From: Brasilonema sp. CT11
GTDB taxonomy: Bacteria > Cyanobacteriota > Cyanobacteriia > Cyanobacteriales > Nostocaceae
Length of the DNA: 64,000 nucleotides
Assembly: GCF_017982655.1 (NCBI RefSeq)
Contig: NZ_JABXYX010000014.1
Span: 45,812 to 109,811, forward strand
Reading direction: 5' to 3'
Shown: positions 20,901-28,800 of the stretch, piece by piece
Layout of the letters: every line of letters begins with the position of its first letter
Numbering within the stretch: the stretch's first letter is position 1
Program-made: the position numbers and the translations under genes
Notes under the pieces: model-generated
Databases searched by the model: none
The model's input: the letters and a program-made list of their open reading frames with translations, nothing else
Told to the model about the DNA's origin: nothing

Positions 20901-22809
20901 GAGTGATGGGAATATCGAGTTTCTCGGTCGGATAGATCATCAGGTGAAGGTTCGCGGTTTTCGCATCGAAACAGGGGAAGTTGAAGCAGTTTTGAATCAA
21001 CACCCCTTGGTGCGGGAGAGTGTTGTCGTAGCTAGAGTTGACATCCCTGGCGATCAACGTCTAGTGGCTTATTTAGTGCCGGCTCTCAAAAGCGAAGCAT
21101 TATCGGAGCAGATTTACCAATGGCAGAATGAGTACGTTTCGGACTGGCAAACGCTTTATGAGCAAGCTTATAGTCAGTCTCAAGCATCTACAGATGACCT
21201 AACGTTCAATATTGCGGGTTGGAACAGTTCGTACACCAAGCAACCAATCCCAGCACCGGAGATGCAGGAGTGGGTAGAGAGTACCGTGGAACGAATTTTG
21301 TCTCTGTTACCGCAGCGGGTGTTAGAAATTGGTTGTGGCACGGGGTTATTGTTATCTCGCGTTGCCAATCGCTGTCAACAGTATTGGGGAACCGATTATT
21401 CCAAAGCCGCCCTAAAGCATGTTGAGCAGCTATGCCACGCAGTTGATGGTCTAGAACATGTTCGGTTGCTGCATAAAACGGCGGATAACTTTGAAGGTAT
21501 CCCCACCGAATTTGACACTGTAATTTTGAACTCAGTTATACAGTATTTTCCCAGCGTTGAGTATCTGTTGCAAGTTTTAGAAGGAGTGATGGCGACGATT
21601 GGCGATCGCGGCACTATTTTCGTGGGCGATGTCCGAAACTTGTCGTTATTGGAGCCATACCATGCGGCTGTGCAGTTGTCCCAAGTCCCTGAGTCCAAAA
21701 GTGTCGAGCAATGGCAGCAGCAGGTACATCAGAGTATAGATGGGGAAGAAGAATTGGCCATCGACCCCAGTTTTTTCATCGCCCTAACGCAACGCTTTCC
21801 CCAGATTACTTGGGTGGAGATTCAGCCCAAACGCGGTCGCTTTCAAAATGAATTAACCCAATTTCGCTATGATGTCACCATCCATGTAAATACTAATGTC
21901 CAAACAACGGTAGTTCCTTGGTTAAACTGGCAACTAGACCAACTTTCATTCACACAAATTCAAAACCAGTTGCTTCAAGAGCAGCCAGAACTGTTGGGAA
22001 TCAGGCGCGTACCTAATCAACGGGTACAGCAAGCACTACAGATTTGGGAATGGTTGGAACATCCCCCTGGTGTTGAGACAGTGAGTCAACTGCGACAACT
22101 GCTAGCACAACAGTCAGCAGGTGGGATAAATCCAGAGCAGTTTTGGGAACTGGGGCAGCATCTAGGCTACACTGTTAACCTGAGTTGGTGGGAGAGTAGT
22201 CAGGATGGTTGCTATGATGTGGTGTTTTGCCGCACCAGTTCGACGCCAGCGTATGATCCCCAGAAAGCTATGGCCTTCTGGGACAACGAGACAGTCACTG
22301 TCAAACCCTGGGCTGACTATACTAACAATCCCTTGCGGGGCAAGTTAGTCCGGAAGCTAGTGCCTCAAGTGCGCGAATTGATCCAACTGAAGTTACCCAA
22401 TTACATGGTACCCCAAGCTTTTGTCCTCCTTGATTGCCTGCCCCTGACACCCAATGGCAAGGTGGATCGCCGCTCCCTCCCAGCATCTGATACAGCCACC
22501 AGAAATCTCTCAACTGGCTTTGTTTTACCTCGGACGCCCACTGAAGCTCAACTGGCTCAAATCTGGAGTGAAGTCCTGGGACTAGAACGGATTGGGGTCA
22601 AGGACAACTTCTTTGAAATCGGTGGGCATTCTCTACTAGCCACCCAAGTAATATCACGGGTAAACTCAGCTTTTGGACTTGACCTACCTATACAGATGAT
22701 ATTTGAGTCTCCGACAGTGGCTGGTATAGCAACTTACATGGAAGTAATGGATTGGGCAACAAAAGATTTACCAGTTACAGAACTCAATAGCGAAGTAGTG
22801 GAGTTTTGA
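8920..22809 (+). CDS. Hybrid PKS/NRPS: KS-AT-ACP-AMT-cMT-C-A-PCP-C-A-nMT-PCP
   Basis: 4629 aa. KS about 37-465 (DTTCSSS near 207, His in EAHGTGT and NIGHLEA). AT about 580-880 (GHSVGEY; HAFHS predicts malonyl-CoA). ACP Ser near 1016 (GADSI). PLP aminotransferase of the glutamate-semialdehyde type about 1230-1640 (Lys in YGKIIGGGTP near 1487). C-methyltransferase about 1715-2085 (EIGGGTGG near 1912). C1 2095-2520 (HHIVIDG); A1 2547-3044; PCP1 near 3098. C2 (HHIAADG); A2 with an N-methyltransferase inserted before its end (EIGCGTG near 4134); PCP2 near 4570. By eye the A2 code is DAWTIAAVC, the classical Phe code, so residue 2 should be N-methyl-Phe. A1 reads about DVADTGAVA and I do not assign it. 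No KR, DH, ER or epimerase is seen. Predicted role: a 3-amino (2-methyl) fatty acyl chain plus two residues. Confidence 0.92.
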   Translation: MTGTSNNINYRQLLKNAYLELTDMRSQLDAIEQARTEPIAIVGMGCRFPGDANNPEAFWNLLYEGRHATQEVPSNRWDIDFYYDPDPDVPGKMYTRYGGFLDEVDKFDPQFFGISPREATSIDPQQRLLLEVTWEALENASIAVESLRGSKTGVFIGVGFDDYSQLSINSGDPTCIDAYTLLGNSQSIAVGRLSYILGLQGPTMQLDTTCSSSLLGVHLACSSLRSRECNLAIAGGVNLMLSPTTTIGFCKLKALAADGRCKSFDAGADGYVRGEGCGIIVLKRLSEAIADGDNILALIKGSAVNHDGQSNGLTAPNGSAQEAVIRQALFNAGVEPTQIQYVEAHGTGTPLGDPIEVLALAKVLAQGRLESDRLAIGSVKTNIGHLEAAAGIASLMKVVLALQHKLIPPTLHLQQPNPYIPWQQLPIEVPTVLTPWSAKQQPRLAGVSSFGMSGTNVHLILEETPIKSQNSSYASSAPKVRLKSQNEDVIERPYHLLTLSAKSELALQVLSNRYQTYLKSNPEAFIADVCLTANTGRSHFAHRLAVVARTTAELGEKLSAIAAGNETVGLVSGQVSRKRPKIAFLFTGQGSQYINMGRELYDTHPIFRQTLDQCDEILRPFLEHSLLEVLYPPQVGELGSWEGGEKFVENSPSSSSSMPIDQTAYTQAALFAFEYALYQLWKSWGIEPDVVMGHSVGEYVAATVAGVFSLEDGLKLIARRGQLMQQLPPGGEMVSLIASVEEVQHIIAPLQDKVAIAAINGPESVVISGASEDIGTICHQLEAQGIKTKRLQVSHAFHSPLMTPMLKEFEQVANHVTYKQPEIPLVSNVTGQLADEQITTAEYWVSHACQTVRFATSMQTLHQQGYEVFLEIGAKPILLSMGRQCLPDNECFWLPSLRTEIPEWQQLLSSLSQLYVQGVKIDWLGFEGDSPHAKVVLPTYPFQRQRYWIQQVEQTMNEKDLAVNGNKQKSKLDATPTPSRREEILATLQALVGNLLQVSPLDVNIHAPFLEMGADSIILVDAVRQIENTYDIKITIRQLFEELTTIYTLATYINQNLSSQWVEPSPQRSNLNVQPQQPEQLTSAHSTPESSLHSKQDSEDKGTISSETTLERIMTQQIQAMSQLMSQQLEVLGGNGSTSKSSLSSHEQFQSTPAITPAVDSQKKEQHNQISEATFSSTRAKPELKQPSPQVFSPLSSPGADIQANVLSLRQQHHIEILSDHYNKRHRKSKQLAQSYRPVLADSRATAGFRLSIKEMVYPIAGERAEGSRFWDVDGNEYVDITMGFGVLLFGHDPQFVTEAVEKHYQQGLKIGPQSKLAGEVAQLICELTGMERVTFCNSGTEAVMTALRLARSATGRSKIALFAGSYHGQFDGILATALEGKIKAVPLASGVSQNFVENVLVLDYGNPKSIEILQVHAQELAAVLVEPVQSRRPDLQPKEFLQQLRQLTQASGTALIFDEVLTGFRIHSGGAQTWFGVKADIVTYGKIIGGGTPIGVVAGKATYMNGIDGGLWNYGDASYPQAEKIFFAGTFNKNHTGMVAALAVLQHLKKQGPKLQQQLNQRTSQLAQTLNSYFEEEDVPIRIVHFGSLFRFAFSGNLDLFFYHLIDKGVYIWEGRNCFLSTAHTDADINYVIQAVKDSVKELRNGGFFQSGLSELLTTNKITSGTSSDLIPALSDKNFTPSAFSDTQQTIDAEASEELTHLRVSRDECHLRDYMPTPSEIGDRLVSEFNQVTCQQNVKVYGEAVAQLEALSITYVLRAFQQMGWEFQPSGRFSTKFIAEQLGIIEQHQRLLERLLEMLVEEKVLHQVDDHWEVTQVVEIQNPQAQEIAFLAQYPEVEVELTLLQRCGQKLAQVLQGECHPLELLFPKGNSTALTKLYQDSPGSQVMNTLVQKAVSGVLERLPQECRVRILEIGGGTGGTTSYILPQLPDHQAEYVFTDLSAVLISKAQKKFGDYPFVCCQILDIEQDPKTQTDEFRQYDLIIAANVLHATKDLRQTLKHIQQLLVPGGLLVLLEVTVRQRWLDLTFGLTEGWWKFADLDLRPSHPLLSPYQWQDLLKESQFKEVVTIPDNQQQVGILSKQTVIIASAASEVTLTEAQKQLWILAQLGEDSSVAYNESVTLQLRGSLNATAINKAIQKLVDRHEALRTKISPKGDVQEVLPTFKVDCPVLDFSCVEGDRTVKVAQWLDQESQKPFDLTQGSLLRVHLLKLEPEIHLLVLSAHHIVIDGWSIGVILRELGALYSAESQGMVCHQNPPKQFREYIEWQNQHCQMQEMKTHQSYWLEKLTAPPVLDLPTDRTRPPIQTYNSSRKTITLDAQVTTNLKLFSRQQGCTLLMTLLSVYMTLIHRLTGQNDIIIGVPTSGRSLLGGEGMVGYCAHLLPIRSQLTGNPTFGEYLKQMRGVLLEAYEHQDYPFAQLLNQLNLPRDTSRSPLVDVSLNLEPPINLPQMSQLDVSLSPPVVKFKDLDLSLNVAEIAGELLVECDYNTDLFNADTIGRWLSHFQTLLQAIVTQPKQHLRELPLLTADQRHQLLVEWNDTQAEYPFDKCIHQLFESQVERTPDAVAVVFENQQLTYRELNCRANQLAHYLQILGVGASVLVGLCVERSLLMVVGLLGILKAGGAYVPLDPEYPQERLNFMLEDAQVQVLLTQQPLLERLPEHHAPLVCLDTDWQLISQSSALDLVNSTIPKNLAYIIYTSGSTGQPKGVMIQHHSLINITQTAIVEYGLSNSDRSLQFSSISFDVAAAEIYPCLSCGATLVLRTDEMLSSVQMFIEKCRDWDLTVLDLPTAYWYQVTTELANANLLLPDSIRLVTIGGERLLKQQLRIWQQHIGEYPQLINAYGPTETTVAATLCKLPGSATTEIDEQNIPIGYPIHNTQIYILDQYLQLVPIGIAGELHIGGAGLARGYLNRPELTQEKFIPNPFSTNSDSRLYKTGDLARYLPDGNIEYLGRIDNQVKIRGFRIELGEIEAVLNQHSNVQTSCVTAREDTTGDKHLVAYVVPYQQHTPTNRELRQFLSSLLPLYMVPKAFVVLETLPLTSNGKVDYRSLPAANLESQLLDKFVAPHTSIEKTVAQIWADVLKLEQVGIYDNFFELGGHSLLATQVISRLQEAFQISLPLRYLFKSPTIAQLNDLILAELQTDSGLTVPAIVPVPREKDIPLSWAQERLWFLHHLEGESGAYTMSYAVRLVGNLNVKALEGALQEIVRRHEVLRTRFEIKDDKPVQVIAPQITITLPVVDLQNVADSWKQAKQQAIKEAHKPFDLANGPVLRVMLWQVAIDEYILLLAIHHIAADGWSIGVLNRELSAHYRAISTSSTVVLPELSVQYADFTVWQRQWLTSQVLERQLNYWKQQLAGAPPLIELPTDRSRPSVQSFRGGVERFQVDALLTSQLRQISQESEATLFMTLLAGFVVLLSRYSGQTDLVVGSPIANRNRKETEPLIGFFVNTLALRFDLSQEPSFEALLAQVRQVTLNAYEHQDLPFEILVEELQPERKLNRNPLVQVAFALQNAPTSDWDLPGLSVEQMLWHLDTVRVDLELHFWETPEGLNGFCCYSTDLFDAATIARMMQHYQTLLAAIVADPEQPVNRLPLLTAAEQQQLLMEWNATQTDYPSSQCLHQLFEAQVERNSNAVAVVFEGQQLTYRELNAQANQLAHHLQKLGVKPEMLVGICVERSVSMIVGLLGILKAGGAYVPLDPKYPSDRIAYMLSDAQLQVLVTQSPLADRLPKHEAQVVYLDTDWGVISQKSKENPVSGAKPKNLAYVIYTSGSTGKPKGVLVAHQGLCNLASAQTRLFDVQPDSRILQFASLSFDASIWEIAMAFGSGARLVLGTSESLLPGKDLMQLLHSQSITHVTLPPSALAVLPADKLPALQNIIVAGEAMPADLVAQWSRDRRLFNAYGPTESTVCATVAFCSDGSQKPPIGRPIANTQIYILDQHCQPVPIGVPGELHIGGIGLARGYLNRPELTAEKFIRHPFSSKLGDCIYKTGDKARYLSDGNIEFLGRIDHQVKVRGFRIETGEVEAVLNQHPLVRESVVVARVDIPGDQRLVAYLVPALKSEALSEQIYQWQNEYVSDWQTLYEQAYSQSQASTDDLTFNIAGWNSSYTKQPIPAPEMQEWVESTVERILSLLPQRVLEIGCGTGLLLSRVANRCQQYWGTDYSKAALKHVEQLCHAVDGLEHVRLLHKTADNFEGIPTEFDTVILNSVIQYFPSVEYLLQVLEGVMATIGDRGTIFVGDVRNLSLLEPYHAAVQLSQVPESKSVEQWQQQVHQSIDGEEELAIDPSFFIALTQRFPQITWVEIQPKRGRFQNELTQFRYDVTIHVNTNVQTTVVPWLNWQLDQLSFTQIQNQLLQEQPELLGIRRVPNQRVQQALQIWEWLEHPPGVETVSQLRQLLAQQSAGGINPEQFWELGQHLGYTVNLSWWESSQDGCYDVVFCRTSSTPAYDPQKAMAFWDNETVTVKPWADYTNNPLRGKLVRKLVPQVRELIQLKLPNYMVPQAFVLLDCLPLTPNGKVDRRSLPASDTATRNLSTGFVLPRTPTEAQLAQIWSEVLGLERIGVKDNFFEIGGHSLLATQVISRVNSAFGLDLPIQMIFESPTVAGIATYMEVMDWATKDLPVTELNSEVVEF

Positions 22810-22811
22810 AA

Positions 22812-25800
22812 ATGACCAACAGCACCGTCGAATTTCTTCGTCACCTGAGCAACTTGAGTATTAACCTAGAAACTGATGGTGAACGCTTGCGCTGCCACGC
22901 ACCTGAAGGGGTGTTAAATCCGAGTCTGCGACAGGAAATAGCTGGGCGCAAAACAGAAATTATTCTTTTATTACAGCAAGCAAAGCAAGTTAAAGCTTCT
23001 AATAATCACTTGCCTATTCAAAGAGTGCCAAAAGATTGTGAGCTACCACTATCTTTTGCTCAACAGCAACTCTGGTTTTTGCAACAGTTGTTACCCGACA
23101 CTCATCTTAGCAATATGCTACTGGTTCTACGGCTAAGCGGGTCGCTAAATGTAGCTGCATTGGAGCAGAGTCTGGGTGAACTCATTCGACGTCACGAAGT
23201 CTTAAGAACGTCTTTCCCAACGGTAAACGGAAAACCTGTCCAAATTATTGTCCCCCCCCCTACCTTAACTCTGCCAGTCATAGACTGGCAAGAATTGTCA
23301 GCCCAAGAGCAAACTGATCGGATTCAACAAATAGCAGATGCTGAAGTATCCAAGCCTTTCGATCTGGCTGTCGGGCCTTTATTACAATTCACCCTACTGC
23401 AATTGGGTGAGCAAGAATATATCTTTCTATTGAAGATACATCACATTATCTATGATGGCTGGTCTTCTAACATCTTCATTCGCGAGTTATCTCAACTGTA
23501 TGAAGCTTTCACTCAAGGATTACCTTACCCTTTAGCTGAATTACCCATCCAGTACGCTGACTTTGCGGTTTGGCAAAAACAGTGGTTGCAAGGAGATGTA
23601 CTGCAAACCAAACTGACTTACTGGCAACAAAAACTGGCTTCAGCACCAGCTTTATTGTCGTTACCTACAGACCGACCCAGACCTGCTGTACAAACTTTCC
23701 ACGGTGCAAATCAAGAGTTTACACTCTCACAGAAGCTTAGTGTTGCGCTCATACAATTGAGTCAAAAAGAAAATGTTACCTTGTTTATGACGCTGTTAGC
23801 AGCATTCCAAACATTGCTATGGCGCTATAGTGGGCAGGATGATATTTGCATAGGTACACCGATTGCCAATCGCAACCGTGCAGAGACAGAAGGACTGATT
23901 GGTTTTTTTGTCAATAGCCTTGTGTTGCATACCTACTTGGGAGATAATCACAGTTTTAGGCAATTACTGGCGCAGGTGCGAGAAGTATGCGTGTGTGCGT
24001 ATGCTCATCAAGATTTACCTTTTGAAATGTTAGTGGAAGCATTGCAGCCAGAACGGAATCTTAGCTATCATCCGATTTTCCAAGTGTGGTTTAATCTACT
24101 TAACTTGGGGGAGAATCAATTAGAACTGTCTGGATTATCTGTAGAATCTATATCAATTCCAACAGCAGAAGCTTCCAAGTTTGACTTAAGCCTATATATT
24201 ACAGAACGAGAACAAGGTATAAAACTGGAATTAGTTTATAATACTGACTTATTTTCTTCAGAACGAATATTGGAAATGCTGCAACAATTCCATCATTTGC
24301 TGAGTCAGATTGTTGCTGCTCCTGATAGTGCGATCGCTTCCTATTCTCTTGTGACACCACAAGCTCAATCTCTGCTGCAAAATCCAAGAACAGTTTTACT
24401 AGAACCACAATATGAATTAGTCACAACAACGTTTACCTCTTGGGTAAATAGCACCCCAGAACAGTCAGCATTGTCTCAAGAATCTCGCATTTGGAACTAT
24501 GGGGAATTAGGCAAAATAGCTCAAGCTTTAGCACAGGTGATGTTGACCCACGGAGTCGAGCGGGGAGATGTCGTAGCTGTTTTTGGAACACAGAGCTTGG
24601 GGCTGATTGCCAGTATAATTGCTGTTCTCTTGAGTGGAGGAGTGTTACTGACCCTCGATCCCCAACTTCCCAGCGATCGCCAACGGCTAATGCTCCAGGA
24701 AGCTAAAGCCAAATACATATTGTACATCAATAGTCAACCCCCAGAAGACCAAAATAGATGGCAGTCATTAACTAGCATCTGTGTAAATCCAGATACAGCA
24801 GAAGCGATAAATTCTTTAGAAAGCAGTCATGCAATACCCCTGCCGGAAATATCTGCTGATGATGCAGCCTATATTTTCTTTACTTCTGGTACTACTGGCG
24901 TTCCTAAAGGAGTGTTGGGGTGTCACAAGGGGTTGGCGCATTTTCTCAACTGGCAAAGACAGACTTTTGGAATTGGGCAACAAGACCGCATTGCCCAACT
25001 GACTGCGTTATCCTTTGATGTCGTCCTCAGAGATATCTTCTTACCTTTGACCAGTGGTGCAACCTTGTGTTTGCCAGCAGAAGGAGAGAATTTAGAACCG
25101 ACAAAAATTCTGCATTACTTGCAACGCGAGCAGATTTCTGTTCTTCACACAGTACCTTCCTTAGCACAATCATGGTTAGCTAATGTACCAAAAGAAGTTT
25201 CTTTAGAAAACTTACGCTGGTTATTCTTAGCCGGAGAACCTCTTAAAGACACACTTATACTGCAATGGCGGAATGCATTTCCACAAGCAGGTGAAATTGT
25301 CAATCTCTATGGGCCGACAGAGACAACTTTAGCAAAGTGTTATTACCAAGTACCTAGGGAACCGATACCAGGGGTGCAGTCAGTGGGATGGCCACTTCCT
25401 GAAACTCAAGCACTAGTCTTTAACCAAAATCACCAACTGTGCGGCATTGGTGAACTGGGTGAGATTGTTTTGCGGACACCATTTTGCAGTTTGGGCTACA
25501 TTAACGCCCCAGAACAAAAGCATTCTCGATTTGTTAAAAACCCCTTTCAAAATGACGAAGGAGATTTGCTGTACTATACAGGCGATCGCGGACGCTATCG
25601 TTTAGACGGCTCTCTAGAAATTCTCGGTCGCCAAGATCATCAAGTTAAGATCCGTGGGATACGCATTGAGCTTGGGGAAATTGAGACAGTATTAGCACAG
25701 CACCCATCTGTACATCAAACTGTAGTAATTGCCCGTGAAGATGTTCTTGGCGATCAACGCTTAGTGGCTTACACGATCTTGAATCAGAAGTCAGCACCCA

Positions 25801-28800
25801 CCATTAGTGAGATCCGACGCTTCCTCTCCACTAAGCTGCCACAGTACATGGTACCTTCAAGTTTTGTATTCTTAGATAGTTTGCCACTAACACCCAACGG
25901 CAAGATAGACCGTCGTGCCTTACCTTCGCCCGATTTCGCTCAGGAGCTATCAGACAAATATGTCGCTCCACGTAGCCCAATCGAAGAAATACTAGCACTA
26001 ATTTGGGCTGATGTCCTAAAACTAGAGCAAGTAGGCATACATGATAACTTCTTTGAACTTGGGGGACACTCGCTACTAGCAACCCAGTTGCTCTCCCGCA
26101 TCCGCAACAGTTTCAAAGTAGAAATCCCTTTGCGTAGCGTTTTTGCAGCCGTGACAGTAGCCGAATTAGCGCATCTAATTGGGCAGTTACAGCAACAAAA
26201 CTTAGAACTTTCTGCACCACCCATTTTACCAAGGGCAAAGAATTCAGACTTACCACTGTCTTATGCTCAACAGCGTTTATGGTTTTTAGACCAGTTAGAG
26301 CCAAACAGTGCTTCCTACAATATTCCTATAGCTTTGCGACTGCAAGGAACTCTCCAAGTCCCAGCCTTAGAACAAAGCTTACAAGAAATTATTGCTCGCC
26401 ACGAAGCCTTACGCACCAATTTCATCATAGTTGAAGAACAACCAACTCAAATCGTTCAAACGGCAACTACTTGGACATTATCAGTAGTTGACTTGAAACA
26501 TCTGCCAACAACCGAGCAAGAAATTGCAACACAGCAATTAGCGCAACAACAAGCTATTCAACCCTTTGACCTAGCAAATCAAGCATTAGTCAGAGCAAAA
26601 TTAGTAGTGTTGTCCGAGACAGAACACAGATTGTTTGTCTGTATGCATCATATTGCCAGTGATGCTTGGTCAATAGGTGTATTTGTCCAGGAACTAGCAG
26701 CGCTTTACAATGCTTATTCTCAAGGTCAGCCTTTACCTTTAACGCCACTGCCAATTCAGTATGCAGATTTCGCCATTTGGCAAAGACACTGGTTGCAAGG
26801 GGAGGTACTGCAAACGCAATTGAGTTACTGGCAACAACAACTGGCTTCAGCACCCGCTTTGTTGTCCCTACCCACAGACCGACCACGAAGAGCGGTACAA
26901 ACCTTCAATGGGGCATATCAAAAGTTTGCACTCTCACAGAAGCTCACTAGTGGGCTGACACAATTGAGTCAGCAACAAGGAGTCACGTTATTCATGACGC
27001 TGTTGGCAGCGTTTGATACATTACTTTACCGCTACACAGGTATAGAAGACATTTTGGTGGGGACACCAATTGCGAACCGTAATCGCAGTGAAATAGAAGG
27101 GTTAATTGGCTTTTTTGTCAACACTTTAGTTTTGCGTACTGATGTCTCAGGCAATCCCAGTTTCTCAGAATTACTGGTGCGAGTTCGGGAAATGGCTCTT
27201 TTAGCTTATGCTCATCAGGACTTGCCGTTTGAAATGCTGGTGGAAGCATTGCAACCAGAACGGAACTTAAGTCATACACCCCTGTTTCAAGTGATGTTTG
27301 TCTTGCACAATACTCCCATGTCTGAAGTAGAGTTTGCTGGATTAAGTGTCAGTCCATTGGTAGGAGAAAGGACAACGGCAAAGTTTGATCTTACCTTGGC
27401 AATGGAAAACACATCAATCGGACTGGTGGGTGTGTGGGAGTACAATACTGATTTGTTTGATGAGCGCACCATTGAGCGGATGACGGGACATTTCCAAACA
27501 TTGCTTGAAGGAATTGTTGCTAACCCTAAAGAGCGGATTTCACAATTGCCTCTGCTGACGGACCCTGAGCAACAGCAGTTATTAGTTGAGTGGAACGATA
27601 CTCAGGCGGATTACCCTGTTGATAAATGTATTCATCAGTTGTTTGAGTCACAGGTTGAGCGCACACCCGATGCAGTAGCGGTAGTGTTTGAAAATCAACA
27701 ACTGACTTACCGCCAGTTGAATGGTCGCGCGAATCAGTTAGCGCACTACTTGCAATCTTTGGGTGTGGGAGCAGATGTGCTGGTCGGGTTGTGTGTGGAA
27801 CGCTCAATAGAAATGGTGGTAGGGCTACTTGGCATTCTTAAGGCGGGTGGGGCTTATGTACCTCTCGACCCACAGTATCCTCAAGAACGCTTGAGCTTTA
27901 TGTTAGAAGATGCTCAACTTTCGCTGCTACTGACCCAACAGCAACTACTTGAGAGACTACCTAAAGACAAAGTCCACCTTGTCTATTTAGATACTGACGC
28001 TCAGAAGTTTGCCCAAGCCAACGAAATTCCCAACGCCAGCCAGGTAAAACCATCAAACCTAGCCTACGTGCTCTATACCTCTGGCTCTACAGGTAAACCA
28101 AAGGCAGTAGCCATAGAGCATCACAGTCCAGTCGCTTTAGTGAGTTGGGCGCAAGCGGTTTTTACACCAGAGCAGCTTGCTGGTGTCTTAGCTTCTACCT
28201 CTATCTGTTTTGACCTCTCGGTTTTTGAATTGTTTGTGCCTCTAAGCCTGGGAGGAAAAGTCATTTTAGCTGAAAATGCTTTACATTTATCTACTATTAC
28301 TACAGCCAACCAAGTCACTCTGATTAATACAGTTCCTTGTGCGATGGCTGAGTTAATTCGAGAAAATAATTTACCACAGCAGGTATGCACGGTTAATTTA
28401 GCGGGTGAACCTTTGCAAAATCAACTTGTGCAGCAAATCTATCAGCACAGAAAAATCGAGCGTGTATTCAATCTCTATGGTCCCTCAGAAGACACCACTT
28501 ATTCTACATTTAGCTTGATAGAAAAAGGGACAAGCTCCTCACCGACCATTGGGCGACCGATAGCGAACACGCAAATCTACATTTTAGACACTTACCTTCA
28601 ACCAGTACCGATTGGCGTACCAGGAGAATTGCACATTGGGGGAGCAGGATTAGCACGAGGCTACCTCAACCGTCCAGAGTTGACACAAGTGAAATTCATC
28701 CCCAATCCCTTTAGTACTGACCCTCATTCCCGTCTCTACAAAACTGGAGATTTGGCACGCTATTTGTCTGATGGCAACATCGAATACATAGGACGCATCG

